A DNA stretch of 64,000 bases from MD308 sp051888795 (GCA_051888795.1 JBJFCD010000213.1:45797-109796); one strand, 5' to 3'. Positions 1 to 10,435 are shown, counted from the first letter of the stretch. Notes: generated from the sequence alone by a model not told the origin. Numbers and translations: made by a program.

Positions 1-1135
1 CAGCAACTTTTACTTTGGAATCTGCAGTAGAGATCATAAGATCTTCTCCGCGTTTCTTGTTTGCTTCTTCATCAACAGTGATTCCGAGATATCCAAGGTA
101 ATCAAGAATCATCTTACGAACTGTACCGGAATTCTCACCAATACCTGCTGTAAATGCAATGGCATCTACACCATTCATTGCTGCCACATAAGATCCGATG
201 TATTTTGCTACACGATAGCAGAATACTTCCATAGCTGCCTTTGCATATTTATTTCCGCTGTTCATTCCTTCTTCAAGGTCACGGAAATCGCTGGAAAGGT
301 TTTTGGAAATACCAAGCACACCTGATTTCTTGTTCAATACGTTCATAACACCTGCGATATCAAGATCTTCTTTCTTTGCGATATATTCCATGATAGCCGG
401 ATCCATATCACCGGAACGTGTTCCCATTACAAGACCTTCAAGAGGAGTAAGTCCCATAGATGTATCTACACATTCTCCGTTTAATACAGCACTGATAGAA
501 GCGCCGTTACCAAGGTGTGCAACGATAATCTTGGAAGCTTTCAGATCAAGTCCCATGAACTCTGCTGCGTGTTTGGATACAAAGCTGTGGCTTGTACCGT
601 GGAAACCGTAACGTCTTACAGCATATTTCTCATAGTACTCATATGGAAGTCCATATAAATATGCTTTTTCAGGCATTGTCTGATGGAATGCTGTGTCGAA
701 TACAGCAACCATAGGTGTACCAGGCATTAATTCCTGACATGCATTGATTCCGATTAAGTTTGCAGGATTGTGAAGTGGTGCAAGGTCATTACACTCTTCA
801 ATTGCTGCTTTTACTTCCTCTGTGATCACTACGGAACTTGCAAATTTCTCTCCGCCGTGTACAACACGATGTCCTACTGCTCCGATCTCATCAAGACTCT
901 TAACAACACCTGTCTCTGCATTTGTCAATGCGTTGATAACAAACTGGATTGCCTCTGTGTGAGTTGGCATAGCCAGTTCACTAACAGCCTTATCCCCACC
1001 AGCCGGCTGATATGTAAGGCGTCCATCGATACCAATTCTCTCGCAAAGACCTTTTGCAAGAACCTGCTCTGACTCTGAATTAATGAGCTGGAACTTCAGT
1101 GAAGAGCTTCCGCAGTTAATTACTAATACATTCAT
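1..1135 (-). CDS. ackA: Acetate kinase, 3' end cut by window edge
   Basis: Acetate kinase converts acetyl phosphate and ADP to acetate and ATP, the energy-yielding end of acetate fermentation in the cytosol. The start at 1133-1135 gives an N-terminus reading MNVLVINCGSSSLKFQL, the phosphate-binding signature of the ASKHA-fold acetate kinases. About 378 residues are visible and roughly 20 are missing off the left edge, judging from the usual length near 395-400. A purine-rich site (GAGAGG on the minus strand) precedes the start. It lies 22 bp downstream of pta in the usual pta-ackA order and is probably co-transcribed with it. Identification is very secure. Confidence 0.96.
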   Translation of the reverse strand, partial: MNVLVINCGSSSLKFQLINSESEQVLAKGLCERIGIDGRLTYQPAGGDKAVSELAMPTHTEAIQFVINALTNAETGVVKSLDEIGAVGHRVVHGGEKFASSVVITEEVKAAIEECNDLAPLHNPANLIGINACQELMPGTPMVAVFDTAFHQTMPEKAYLYGLPYEYYEKYAVRRYGFHGTSHSFVSKHAAEFMGLDLKASKIIVAHLGNGASISAVLNGECVDTSMGLTPLEGLVMGTRSGDMDPAIMEYIAKKEDLDIAGVMNVLNKKSGVLGISKNLSSDFRDLEEGMNSGNKYAKAAMEVFCYRVAKYIGSYVAAMNGVDAIAFTAGIGENSGTVRKMILDYLGYLGITVDEEANKKRGEDLMISTADSKVKVA

Positions 1136-1157
1136 TTTTTTTACCTCTCTTTAATAT

Positions 1158-2162
1158 TTATTTATCCTCAGCCATACACTGTACTGCTGTGATTGCAACA
1201 ACACCTTCGATATCCTTAGCACTGCATCCGCGGGACAGATCATTTACAGGAGCTGCGATACCCTGTGTAAGTGGTCCGTATGCTTCAGCTTTTCCAAGTC
1301 TCTGAGCCAGTTTATATCCGATATTTCCTGCATCAAGATCTGGGAATACAAGTACATTTGCCTTACCTGCAACCGGGCTTCCCGGTGCTTTGGATGCGCC
1401 TACTTCCGGTACGATAGCTGCATCAAGCTGGAATTCTCCGTCTAAAAGAAGTCCTTCTCTTGCATTCTCTTTTGCGATACGTGTAGCTTCAACAACTTTA
1501 TCAACGTCAGGATGTTTTGCACTGCCCTTTGTAGAGTGTGAAAGCATAGCAACGATTGGCTCTTTTCCTGTCAAAAGTTCGAAAGAATCTGCAGATGAAA
1601 GTGCGATTGCAGCAAGTTTTTCCGGATCTGGATTCTGCTCAAGACCAGAATCAGCAAATACGAATGTTCCGTCTGCTCCCATATCGCAATCCGGTACTAC
1701 AATTACGAAAAATGCGGATACAAGCTTTGTGCCCGGTTTTGTCTTCAGAATCTGGAGGCAAGGTCTCAGTGTGTCAGCTGTAGAGTGACATGCACCACTT
1801 ACCATACCGTCAGCATCTTTCATCTTAACCATCATAACACCGTAGTACAGGTAATTTGTGAGAAGAAGCTCTCTTGCCTGTTCCTCTGTCATGCCTTTTT
1901 TCTGACGAAGTTCTACAAGCTTAGCGATGTACTCTTCTGTCTTCGGGTTTGTAGCAGGATCTACGATTGTAGCTCCGCTGATATCAAAAGATCCCTTATT
2001 CTTAGCAATCTCTTCTTCGCTTCCTACAAGAATCAGGTTCGCTGTTCCTTCTTTTAAAACAGCTTCTGCAGCTTCATAAGTTCTAATGTCTTCTGTCTCC
2101 GGAAGAACAATTGTTTTTTTACATGTTTTTGCTTTTGCTTTGATTTCATCTATAAATCCCAT
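1158..2162 (-). CDS. pta: Phosphate acetyltransferase
   Basis: Phosphotransacetylase exchanges CoA for phosphate on acetyl-CoA, giving the acetyl phosphate used by the neighbouring acetate kinase. The 334-residue product matches the short single-domain form typical of Firmicutes; there is no N-terminal CobQ/DRTGG extension. Family motifs include SHSTKGSAKHPDVDKV in the middle and VFPDLDAGNIGYKL followed by AYGPLTQG near the C-terminus. An AAGGAG site lies about 11 bp before the ATG, and a good sigma-A promoter sits at 2198-2226. The gene heads the pta-ackA unit. Confidence 0.97.
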   Translation of the reverse strand: MGFIDEIKAKAKTCKKTIVLPETEDIRTYEAAEAVLKEGTANLILVGSEEEIAKNKGSFDISGATIVDPATNPKTEEYIAKLVELRQKKGMTEEQARELLLTNYLYYGVMMVKMKDADGMVSGACHSTADTLRPCLQILKTKPGTKLVSAFFVIVVPDCDMGADGTFVFADSGLEQNPDPEKLAAIALSSADSFELLTGKEPIVAMLSHSTKGSAKHPDVDKVVEATRIAKENAREGLLLDGEFQLDAAIVPEVGASKAPGSPVAGKANVLVFPDLDAGNIGYKLAQRLGKAEAYGPLTQGIAAPVNDLSRGCSAKDIEGVVAITAVQCMAEDK

Positions 2163-2197
2163 TGCGATATAGACTCCTTTCTTTTTCTGTTATTGCC

Positions 2198-2226
2198 ATT
2201 ATAATACAAAATAATTCGGTATACAA
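2198..2226 (-). promoter_or_regulatory. Sigma-A promoter for pta-ackA
   Basis: On the minus strand TTGTAT (2221-2226) and TATAAT (2198-2203) are separated by exactly 17 bp. The -10 is about 35 bp upstream of the pta start. No CcpA-type cre sequence was recognised between the hexamers and the gene. Confidence 0.75.
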
Positions 2227-2304
2227 GCCACTCTTGTGTCTCTTTTTACGTACATTTTAACAATTATTAGTTACTTTTTTGTTATTGAGATCACCTATAT
2301 ACAC

Positions 2305-2338
2305 AAAGAAAGCCACAGCAAATGCCATGGCTTTCTCT
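2305..2338 (-). terminator. Terminator after the LRR protein gene
   Basis: A 9-bp stem (AGAAAGCCA with TGGCTTTCT, arms 2307-2315 and 2328-2336) lies just after the stop codon of the LRR gene. On the minus strand a T-rich run (TTTCTTTGTG) closes it. It separates that gene from the pta promoter. Confidence 0.75.
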
Positions 2339-2343
2339 TTTCT

Positions 2344-5300
2344 TTATTGTACTGTTACGGTACATTTTACTTTTTTCTTTCCTGATTGAACAGTAATGAC
2401 TGCTTTTCCCTTTTTCTTTGCTGTGATCACGCCGAATTTACTTACTTTTGCAACTGTTGATTTCGAGCTCTTGTAAGTTGTCTTGGATGTGCTCGTGATC
2501 GGGATAATCGTTGGACTCAGTTTATAGGTTTTTCCTGCTTTCAAAACAATCTTCTTTGGTATGTTTTTAACAGAAGAAGTCTCAACTGCTTTCTTCTGCA
2601 CCGTTATCGTAATCGTCTTCACTAATCCACTTGCAAGTGTAATCGTAAGCTTTGCCTTTCCAGTCTTACTGCCTGCTTTAATCTTGCAGGTTCCATTTGA
2701 CTTACCGGAAACAGTGAAAATCTTTTTATTGCTGGAAACCCAGCTCTTTACAGAATCTCCTGCAGCATAGGTCACTTTGAATTTGGAAGTACTCTGTTTC
2801 GTCTTCAGTTTCAGCGAAGAAGCATTTACAGAAACCGTTGCTTTCAACTTACTTCCATAAGCCTCTGTCTCAGAAGCTCCACAGACCTCACAGACATGCT
2901 TACGCGTTGCCTTATTAAACACTGTCGCTTTTGAAACAACAATCCAGCTTCCATAAGAATGACCAAGTGCTTCAATCGTTTCTCCTGCTTTTACAAGTTC
3001 ACCACAATCTTTGCAATAGGTATCGCCAGTATAACCTTCTTCTTCACAAGTTGCGTTTTTCTTATTTCTTACCTCCAGATTCTGATGTCCCGTTTCTGTA
3101 CAATCGCCGGGTTGTGGATCCGGATCCGGTATCGGATCCACTTCCTTTACAGGAACGTCCTTATCCATCACTCCGTCACCATCAGTATCTGCCTTGACTT
3201 TAACTTCCGGTGTCCCATCTTCACTGTTTTCTTCTACAATTACTTCGACACTATCATATTGGTCAAGTTCATCTAACTTCTGAGAAGTTTCTTTCCCGTC
3301 CTCAGAAATAGTAATCACAGCACTCTCTGCACCATCCATTGTAAATCCGTTGTCCTGATCTGTAACCTCAACGGTATTTTCAGAGGTCGTACCCTCAATC
3401 ACTACAGAATCTGCATATTTGCTTTCGGTTTCCTCATCAGACGTGTAATCAAGTATTATTTTGAAAGAAGATGGACCCTTTGATATTATCGATGCACTAT
3501 TACTTTCGGACATATTATTGATAACGGAAATATCCATATCTGCCTTTCGGGAATTCTGTACAGTAATACTTCCTTCATCTCCCGCAAGAGAAACCGATGC
3601 CTGTGCTGTCACATTGCTAAGATGAAGCGGATGATCATCCTTTACCCAGTATAGTTGACTATTAACTTCGTCATCTGAACTGCCCTCTGTCTCCCCACTC
3701 ATAAAATATGTAACAGGAGTCAGCAAATCTCCACTCACATCATCTTCTTTAACCAGAGACTGTTTATCACCTGCAGAAGCAGAAATATTCATTGGTATAT
3801 TAAATCCATTTTTTAATTCCAAAAGTCGATTTTGCTTTTCTTCCAGGTATGGATTCTTCTCACCATTTCCGTAAGCTTTCGCAATATCATAAAAGTAATC
3901 AGGAATCTCCGCGTATTTCATCCAGCGAAGCGGATTAAAACTCGAGGTTCTATCATCTATATAATTATAACTCCAGTGTTTTACTTTCCCATATTCATCC
4001 AAATAAAACGTAATCACTCGCTCTTCCTGAAGCGAATTACAATCATATACAATAAGTTTCGGTTTATCAATAATAAAGTTTCCGTCTTTATCAACAGAAT
4101 CTTCTGTCCATTTTACTGGAAGCAAGGTATGGGAAGTTTCTTTTATATCTCTATATTTGTATCCAAAAACACAGGGATTTCCATTATTATAAATATAATT
4201 ATTCACCGTCTTTATGAAACCTTCAAGATCATTTTCATTTTCGGTTAGTTCATCTTCGAAAGCTTCAATTGACTGCATTTCAAATACTAGTTGAATAAAC
4301 TCTTTTACTGTAAGATTCATCTTAGAAATATTTGTTGTTAGTGATGCATCAAACATACTTGGGACATGCAAATCAGAAACATCAGGTCTTCCTTGTTTTA
4401 CCATTCCTACTGTTGCAGCCAATCCAAAACAATATCCTTCTTCTCCGCTATTTGGTGTTTTTTCAAGTACCAGCTTTGCTCTGGATGCCCCCAAAACATA
4501 GTTAATCATTTTTTCATCTATTTTTTCGTTTAAACTCCACGGACACCAAGAATCACTAAGTGTCTTTTTTGACCAGACCTCTTTACTGGACCAACTTCCG
4601 GAAACAGCACCATTTTCTTCCAAAATCCCTTCGTCTAATGTCAAATAAACTTCTGTATCTGCCGCAACAGCATTTCCTTCTATATTTTCAAAAAAAACTT
4701 GATCACTTAATTCATCTGACGAAGTAATCATAAAAGATCCCAGCTTTGCATTATCTTTTACAGATATAATATTTGCCATGCCGCCTTTCGCTATGACATT
4801 TCTTGTCAGCTTTATTTCATAACCTATCAATCCGTCTCTTCGGATATAGTTTCCTCTGCATGTATCATACTGATTAATGTATATTCCAACCACATAATCT
4901 CCTAACACTGCCCCGTTCCCTAAATTCTCCGGATAATTCTCTTTCAGATATTTCCATATATCCGAATCATATACCGCATAATAGGTTCCGGTTGAAGAGT
5001 TAAATATTTTCTCGCCGATTGTTTTTACATTTTCTCCTATAGTGACATATTGAAGTTTTTTACATCTTGCAAAAGCTTCATCTCCGATTTGGGTTACACT
5101 GTTTGGAATATCTACAGATTCCAGTGAGTCACAACCTGAAAATGCCCAGGAGCCGATCTTTTGAAGTCCATTCTCCAATGTAATCTTTTTTACACCGCTT
5201 CCGCTAAATGCATTTTCTTCTAAAGTTGTAACATTCCCCGGAATTACCAATTCATATACTGACTCTGTTCCGTCCGGAAGTGTAGTCACAGTAGGAAAAT

Positions 5301-8300
5301 AAGTGGAAAATGCCCTCGCTCCAATGGTTTTCACTGTTGAAGGGATATTTATCTCTGTGACTCCTTTTGCAACCAAAAGAAGTTTTGTCTTCCCTTTATC
5401 ATACAGCACATTATCCTGAGCAGACAGATATGGATTGTCATCTACCACATAAATATTCTCAATTGTATATAAAGTTCCTGTCAATGCTCTTGGTTCTACT
5501 GTCTTTACCGCTTTCGACAAAGTAAGATTTTTTACCTCTGCAGCCATAATATTTCCAAATGCTCCGGCAGAAATATTGATCACACTGCATCCACCCAATG
5601 AATCAGGTATTGTCACGTCATTTGCTTTTCCGATATATTTTGTAATGGTCGCTTCTCCGTTGGAGACTGTATACTGAAAATCTTTCTCTATGTATGCATT
5701 TCCTGAGTTTTCTTCCGAAGACACCTCCCCCGTCGTCTGAAAATTATAACCATTTTTCTCTGCATAGGTTTCCGCATAAGATCCTTTTTCACCAACCACC
5801 GTAATATTAGCGACATTTATTATATTATCAATTGATGTTACCTCCGGCGCAATGTAAACCATCAGATTATTTGTAACCCCTTCTTCTGTACTCTGATAAA
5901 AGGAGCCATGTTGGAGTTTTATTTCACCATTCAGGAAATATATAGCTGAATTTCCAGCCTTCATTTGAAATAACTGATAATTAAAATTCATATTTACACT
6001 ATTACAGTCAAAAATAATTGTACTTAAATCACATCCACTAAATGTACTGGAACCTGGGAAAACAAGACTATCATTTTTGAAACATATTTCATTCAAATTA
6101 CAATTTTCGAATGCGGATGTTTCAAGTGTCAGATTTTCCTGTTCAAAATTTAAATCTCCGGTAATTCCCGAATTTTTAAATGCATATAACCCTATGTTTG
6201 TAAGTGATTTTGGTAATTTCACTGTTGTAAGAGATGTACAGCCTAAAAATGCGCTTCCTCCAATTTTAGTAAGATTTGCAGGCAAATCAATATCGGAGAG
6301 ACTTGTACAATTACTAAACAACGCATACGGAATCTCTGTAACAGTATCTGGGAGCTCTACAGAGACAAGCTTTTCATGGTCTTTAAATAAACTGCTCGGT
6401 ATGCTGGTAATTCCTTCTTCAAAAATTACTTTCTCAAGATCCATACAATTATCAAAAGCATTATTCATGGAAGTTACATTTCCATGAATTGTAATCTCTT
6501 TCAAATTCGGACAATTTTTAAAAAGAGAAGAAATATTGGTAATTTTTTCCGGTACTTTAAAGGATTCCAATCCTTTAGGTAACGCACTGGAAGAAATAGA
6601 CGTTACATTATTGCCAAGTTCAAGTGTGGTAAGATTTGAACAGCCCCAAAAACAATAATCCCCAATTATATATTCATTTTCCTGTTTATCAAGACCTTGA
6701 ACTTCCTCAAGATTTTCACAGTTTTGAAAAGTGTAAAACCTAAGCCCTTTAACTTTTTTTGGGAAAACAACTTTTTTAAGGCTTGTACAGTCAGAAAACA
6801 TATACTGACATGCCCCATCAATATCTGCATCTTCTGGAAAGATCACTTCCTCAAGGCTACTACACCCCTTAAAGACGGCATATGTCCAATCTTCAGTATA
6901 ACTGGTATTAACTCCTTTAAGACTGCTTAAATCTATTCTTTTCAAACTGCTACAATTATAAAAATCATAACTGTTTAACCAGGAAATACCTTCCGAAAGT
7001 TCAAGTCTACTTAGTTTTTTACAATTATAAAAAGAATTTTTTCCAAGACTGGCAGGACTATCCATATTCTCTATAACAACACTTTCCAGATTTTCACATC
7101 CATAAAAGCAATCATCTCCGCCAATTCCACCACCATTATGAACATAAACTTGTTTCAAGGATACACATCCATAAAATGTACTTCGTCCAATTGTACATGC
7201 TCCGAGACATTCAAATGAATACAAACTTGAACAATTATAAAATGCTTCAGAGCCAAGACTTTCCAGTGTATCCAGTTCCGGAATATCAACTAGCGAAGTA
7301 CACTCTCTAAATGCTTTACTCCCAATAATTCTTAAATCATAAAATCCTTCTACTGTTTTCAGATTTGTACAGCCTACAAAACTTGACACCCCGATTTCTG
7401 AAACTTTTGCATTAACTTTTACTGACTTCAGATTCGTACAATTTACAAAATTCCCTCCATGACTATATGGATTATCAAAAACAAGTGGCTCAGCTCCTTT
7501 ATATTGCTTTTTTATGACAAATTCTTCAAGCGATGTACAACCATTGCAGAAACCGCCCCATTCTCCTGGGGTTGCTTTTACACTATCAATCGTCAATGTT
7601 CTAAGCATTGTACAGCCACTAAATGCACTTGACCCTAAATATTCCATCGCTGGCAGAGATATTTCCCCTGTCAATTTTTCACAACATTGAAATGCATAAT
7701 TTCCTATATATGTAATATTTCCAAGATCCGGCCATTGACTCAGATTTTTACAATTTCCAAATACTCCAGCATTCACTTTTGTTATTATTAATGGTATTAA
7801 TACCTCTGTCAAATTCTCACAATCATAGAAGAAATATTGACCCAATGAAATTTCTGAATTATCAGAGCCGGCAACTTCAAATGTTTCCAGCGAAACACAA
7901 TTTCGAAAGGCCTTTTCTTTCCATGACTGATTGTTCCATTTATTCACAAAAACTTTTCTCAGTTTATCACAAGAATAAGCATAAATATCGCTGACACTTC
8001 CAGATACATATATTTCTTCCAAAGTCTCAAAATCCGGAACATACAAATAGGTATCTTCGCTTTCAACCTGTATATATTTGATTGAATTATTTCCATTACT
8101 ACTTTGATAGTATTCCTTCACTCCTTCTTTCAAAATTAATGTTTCAACATTCGGGAAAAGATTATAATCAAATCCACGAATCTTAAACTTATTTCCAGTC
8201 ACTTCTTTTCCGTCAAACACTATTGTTTTTACAGATGCTTTCTGCTCTTCACTTAAATCAATTGCTTTGATTTCAATAACAGATAAAGTACTGCCTGACG

Positions 8301-8733
8301 ATGCCGGATGCCCTGTAAAAGAAATAGTTCCTTCTGAATCAAGTTCCCATGTCACTGTCCCATTATTTACTATATACTCTGAAGCAAGTGTCCCCTCAGC
8401 GACAATATCCCCGGCCATCAGGATAATCTCTTCCATTTGATCCTTTGAATCTATTTCCGAATCCGATGATTCCTCATTTTGGGGTTCTAATGTGTCAATC
8501 TCACCAGACTTCCTGATTTCATTCACTTCATTGTTTTCTTCTGTTTTTTCCTGTTGTTCCGAAACTTCTGCCACTTCCGATTCCATTTTCGTTTCTGATT
8601 CCGTTTCCGCAACATCGGATGCATAAACCATCGCAGACATCGGATTCATGATTATCGCAATCGCAACGATCAAAGCTGTAAAACTATGTCCCCTCTGTTT
8701 CCTCCTATTTTGTTTTTTTCCATTCTTTTTCAT
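2344..8733 (-). CDS. Giant secreted BspA-like leucine-rich repeat protein with bacterial Ig-like tail
   Basis: This 2129-residue protein is probably a cell-surface or secreted adhesin/enzyme. Residues 1-39 form a signal peptide: a basic start (KKNGKKQNRRKQR), a hydrophobic core and an alanine-rich end. An acidic Glu/Ser-rich linker follows. From about residue 170 to 1000, and again from about 1010 to 1280, there are LRR_5 (BspA/TpLRR) repeats of about 23 residues, of the type F-NC-L--V-lP. A unique region at about 1400-1620 carries C1435 (GYCFGLA), H1535 (SHTLLPVKW) and D1564 (IVYDCN), spaced like a papain-like triad. A calcium-type DTDGDGVMD motif lies near 1846, a CxxC-rich stretch near 1880-1935, and two Big_2-like Ig domains fill about 1940-2129. 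I see no LPXTG sorting signal. The site GTTAGGAG precedes the ATG. An XRE-type regulator lies 48 bp upstream. BspA-like family: secure; enzymatic domain: inference. Confidence 0.85.
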   Translation of the reverse strand: MKKNGKKQNRRKQRGHSFTALIVAIAIIMNPMSAMVYASDVAETESETKMESEVAEVSEQQEKTEENNEVNEIRKSGEIDTLEPQNEESSDSEIDSKDQMEEIILMAGDIVAEGTLASEYIVNNGTVTWELDSEGTISFTGHPASSGSTLSVIEIKAIDLSEEQKASVKTIVFDGKEVTGNKFKIRGFDYNLFPNVETLILKEGVKEYYQSSNGNNSIKYIQVESEDTYLYVPDFETLEEIYVSGSVSDIYAYSCDKLRKVFVNKWNNQSWKEKAFRNCVSLETFEVAGSDNSEISLGQYFFYDCENLTEVLIPLIITKVNAGVFGNCKNLSQWPDLGNITYIGNYAFQCCEKLTGEISLPAMEYLGSSAFSGCTMLRTLTIDSVKATPGEWGGFCNGCTSLEEFVIKKQYKGAEPLVFDNPYSHGGNFVNCTNLKSVKVNAKVSEIGVSSFVGCTNLKTVEGFYDLRIIGSKAFRECTSLVDIPELDTLESLGSEAFYNCSSLYSFECLGACTIGRSTFYGCVSLKQVYVHNGGGIGGDDCFYGCENLESVVIENMDSPASLGKNSFYNCKKLSRLELSEGISWLNSYDFYNCSSLKRIDLSSLKGVNTSYTEDWTYAVFKGCSSLEEVIFPEDADIDGACQYMFSDCTSLKKVVFPKKVKGLRFYTFQNCENLEEVQGLDKQENEYIIGDYCFWGCSNLTTLELGNNVTSISSSALPKGLESFKVPEKITNISSLFKNCPNLKEITIHGNVTSMNNAFDNCMDLEKVIFEEGITSIPSSLFKDHEKLVSVELPDTVTEIPYALFSNCTSLSDIDLPANLTKIGGSAFLGCTSLTTVKLPKSLTNIGLYAFKNSGITGDLNFEQENLTLETSAFENCNLNEICFKNDSLVFPGSSTFSGCDLSTIIFDCNSVNMNFNYQLFQMKAGNSAIYFLNGEIKLQHGSFYQSTEEGVTNNLMVYIAPEVTSIDNIINVANITVVGEKGSYAETYAEKNGYNFQTTGEVSSEENSGNAYIEKDFQYTVSNGEATITKYIGKANDVTIPDSLGGCSVINISAGAFGNIMAAEVKNLTLSKAVKTVEPRALTGTLYTIENIYVVDDNPYLSAQDNVLYDKGKTKLLLVAKGVTEINIPSTVKTIGARAFSTYFPTVTTLPDGTESVYELVIPGNVTTLEENAFSGSGVKKITLENGLQKIGSWAFSGCDSLESVDIPNSVTQIGDEAFARCKKLQYVTIGENVKTIGEKIFNSSTGTYYAVYDSDIWKYLKENYPENLGNGAVLGDYVVGIYINQYDTCRGNYIRRDGLIGYEIKLTRNVIAKGGMANIISVKDNAKLGSFMITSSDELSDQVFFENIEGNAVAADTEVYLTLDEGILEENGAVSGSWSSKEVWSKKTLSDSWCPWSLNEKIDEKMINYVLGASRAKLVLEKTPNSGEEGYCFGLAATVGMVKQGRPDVSDLHVPSMFDASLTTNISKMNLTVKEFIQLVFEMQSIEAFEDELTENENDLEGFIKTVNNYIYNNGNPCVFGYKYRDIKETSHTLLPVKWTEDSVDKDGNFIIDKPKLIVYDCNSLQEERVITFYLDEYGKVKHWSYNYIDDRTSSFNPLRWMKYAEIPDYFYDIAKAYGNGEKNPYLEEKQNRLLELKNGFNIPMNISASAGDKQSLVKEDDVSGDLLTPVTYFMSGETEGSSDDEVNSQLYWVKDDHPLHLSNVTAQASVSLAGDEGSITVQNSRKADMDISVINNMSESNSASIISKGPSSFKIILDYTSDEETESKYADSVVIEGTTSENTVEVTDQDNGFTMDGAESAVITISEDGKETSQKLDELDQYDSVEVIVEENSEDGTPEVKVKADTDGDGVMDKDVPVKEVDPIPDPDPQPGDCTETGHQNLEVRNKKNATCEEEGYTGDTYCKDCGELVKAGETIEALGHSYGSWIVVSKATVFNKATRKHVCEVCGASETEAYGSKLKATVSVNASSLKLKTKQSTSKFKVTYAAGDSVKSWVSSNKKIFTVSGKSNGTCKIKAGSKTGKAKLTITLASGLVKTITITVQKKAVETSSVKNIPKKIVLKAGKTYKLSPTIIPITSTSKTTYKSSKSTVAKVSKFGVITAKKKGKAVITVQSGKKKVKCTVTVQ

Positions 8734-8781
8734 TCTCTCACTCCTAACTCTTTTTTATTGTTAACACTTTCCCTATATGTA

Positions 8782-10227
8782 TCATACACTTTCTTTTTGT
8801 ATCAGCTCTTCCATCACTTTAACGGTTTCCTCCATCGTCAATGTCAAACTGCTTCCTGACAGATGGGTAAGCCATCCGTGAAAGGCTCTGCACAGATTTG
8901 GCTCCCGTATCCATACAGAGCAGAGACCTTCAGAAAGCGGAAATTGTCTTGTTGTAAAAAATCCAATTCCCTGTTCAGAAGAGGTACACATAGCAAGATA
9001 CGACGGGTATGCACCTTCCTGAAAGATGCGTCCGTTTACATCTCCTGACTCGATTGCTGATATCATCTGATGCATCAGCCATACCCGCTCTGTCTGGGAA
9101 AATGGCATAACAAATTCTACCGGAAAGTCATCCAGTGTGCCATCTTCCATGAACCGCCTAAGCCCTGACTCTGAAAATATTGTGTGAAAATTTGACACTT
9201 TTCTCAGATGCGAAAATCGTTCCATAGCGGCGCCAAGAATCTGTTCGTAGCCATAAAGTTCTTCTCTTAAATGCTCACTTATAAATTTATCCGAATAAAA
9301 TCGTCCAAAACACGGCTGATCCATTGTCATATAAAATCCGTCCTGGTCGGTACAGCGCTGATAGAAATTAAGGATCTCCAGCGGATTACTTGTATATTGA
9401 ATCAGACTATAGCACTGAGCAACCAGTGATTGGAAATGTTTTCGATAGTATGAAATCTGATCCGGCGATCGCAAAAGCATGGCACATGTCCCATCCTCCG
9501 ACAAACACACTACGCAAGTATGTGTCACAAGAAAATACGGAAACGGATCGGTATAGTGCCCTGTAACATTGGTATCGTAATAATAATACGGATGATAATG
9601 CTGTCCTGACAAAAGACAAAGTGGCAAAACCTGACAGAAACATTCCAGATTATGCAGATTAATATCCGATTCATTTCCCGATGCATCAAAACAGAGAATC
9701 TGACTGATTTTAAGCGAATTTTTTCCGTTTAAATATCTCTGAAGCAACTCTGTATTAATAAAAGCATCTGATGGTGGGAAAGTAAGTTCTATCCGTGCAT
9801 CCGGTTGCGTCATCTCCTCTGAAATCACCATTCGCATCAATAGCCTTACGTTTGTCTCTCCTGAAAATATTGACCGTTCCCCTGCATATTGCTCGAGGTT
9901 CATTAGAAGTCGTGTCTCTTCAAAAATCGGAGTATCAAAATCCATGCACGCAAGATTGCGAAACAGACTGTCCACGATTTCGCGAGATCTGCGGATTCCT
10001 TCTTTTTCAAACTGCGCATCATAATATATACGAAACTGCTTCTCTTCTCCAGGCGTCAGTCTCAGATGATAAATAATCTCATCCAATGCATTGTATGGAA
10101 GTTTTCTCTGACCGGTCAGTGTCTTCGATAACTGTGTACGCTCTACTCCTGATAACCTGGCAAGCTCAGATACAGATATCTTTTTTATTTGTAATAGTTC
10201 ACGAAAATATTCGCTGAACAATAGCAT
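8782..10227 (-). CDS. XRE-type helix-turn-helix regulator with long C-terminal domain
   Basis: The first 60 or so residues are an XRE/Cro-type DNA-binding helix-turn-helix (VSELARLSGVERTQLSKTLTG, conserved order of helices 2 and 3). The remaining 420 residues match nothing I can name. They contain an aromatic patch (HYHPYYYYD) and several cysteines, and may be a sensor or dimerisation domain. The start is set by AGGAGG about 7 bp upstream of the ATG. The gene ends 48 bp before the LRR protein, same strand, with no terminator seen between, so it may share the transcript or control the LRR gene. That link is inference from position. Confidence 0.7.
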   Translation of the reverse strand: MLLFSEYFRELLQIKKISVSELARLSGVERTQLSKTLTGQRKLPYNALDEIIYHLRLTPGEEKQFRIYYDAQFEKEGIRRSREIVDSLFRNLACMDFDTPIFEETRLLMNLEQYAGERSIFSGETNVRLLMRMVISEEMTQPDARIELTFPPSDAFINTELLQRYLNGKNSLKISQILCFDASGNESDINLHNLECFCQVLPLCLLSGQHYHPYYYYDTNVTGHYTDPFPYFLVTHTCVVCLSEDGTCAMLLRSPDQISYYRKHFQSLVAQCYSLIQYTSNPLEILNFYQRCTDQDGFYMTMDQPCFGRFYSDKFISEHLREELYGYEQILGAAMERFSHLRKVSNFHTIFSESGLRRFMEDGTLDDFPVEFVMPFSQTERVWLMHQMISAIESGDVNGRIFQEGAYPSYLAMCTSSEQGIGFFTTRQFPLSEGLCSVWIREPNLCRAFHGWLTHLSGSSLTLTMEETVKVMEELIQKESV

Positions 10228-10435
10228 CCTTTATTCCTCCTCTGCCTTTTCCTGCTAACCGTAAAATGATCTATTTAAATAAATATAACATAAAAACCAA
10301 ATCATAAGTGTGCATCAGATGATTATCTTTTTGTCACGCCTCTTGTCACACCTTTACGGTTTACATAAAAAAAGAGACCCTGAGCAGATAAAACAACCCA
10401 AAATCTCATTTTTATCCTTTTTCTGTTTCCAATAT

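Noticed and set aside
3832..4248. A 138-codon + strand hydrophobic frame inside the LRR gene
   Set aside because: Ile/Phe-rich shadow of the opposite strand, with no ribosome site.
2344..8733. LRR repeats as DNA-level tandem repeats
   Set aside because: The repeats are clear only at protein level; the DNA copies have diverged and no long identical units were seen.
10310..10435. Terminator downstream of mgtE
   Set aside because: There is a run of T residues after GTCTC on the minus strand, but the stem is only about 4 bp, so I did not list it as a feature.
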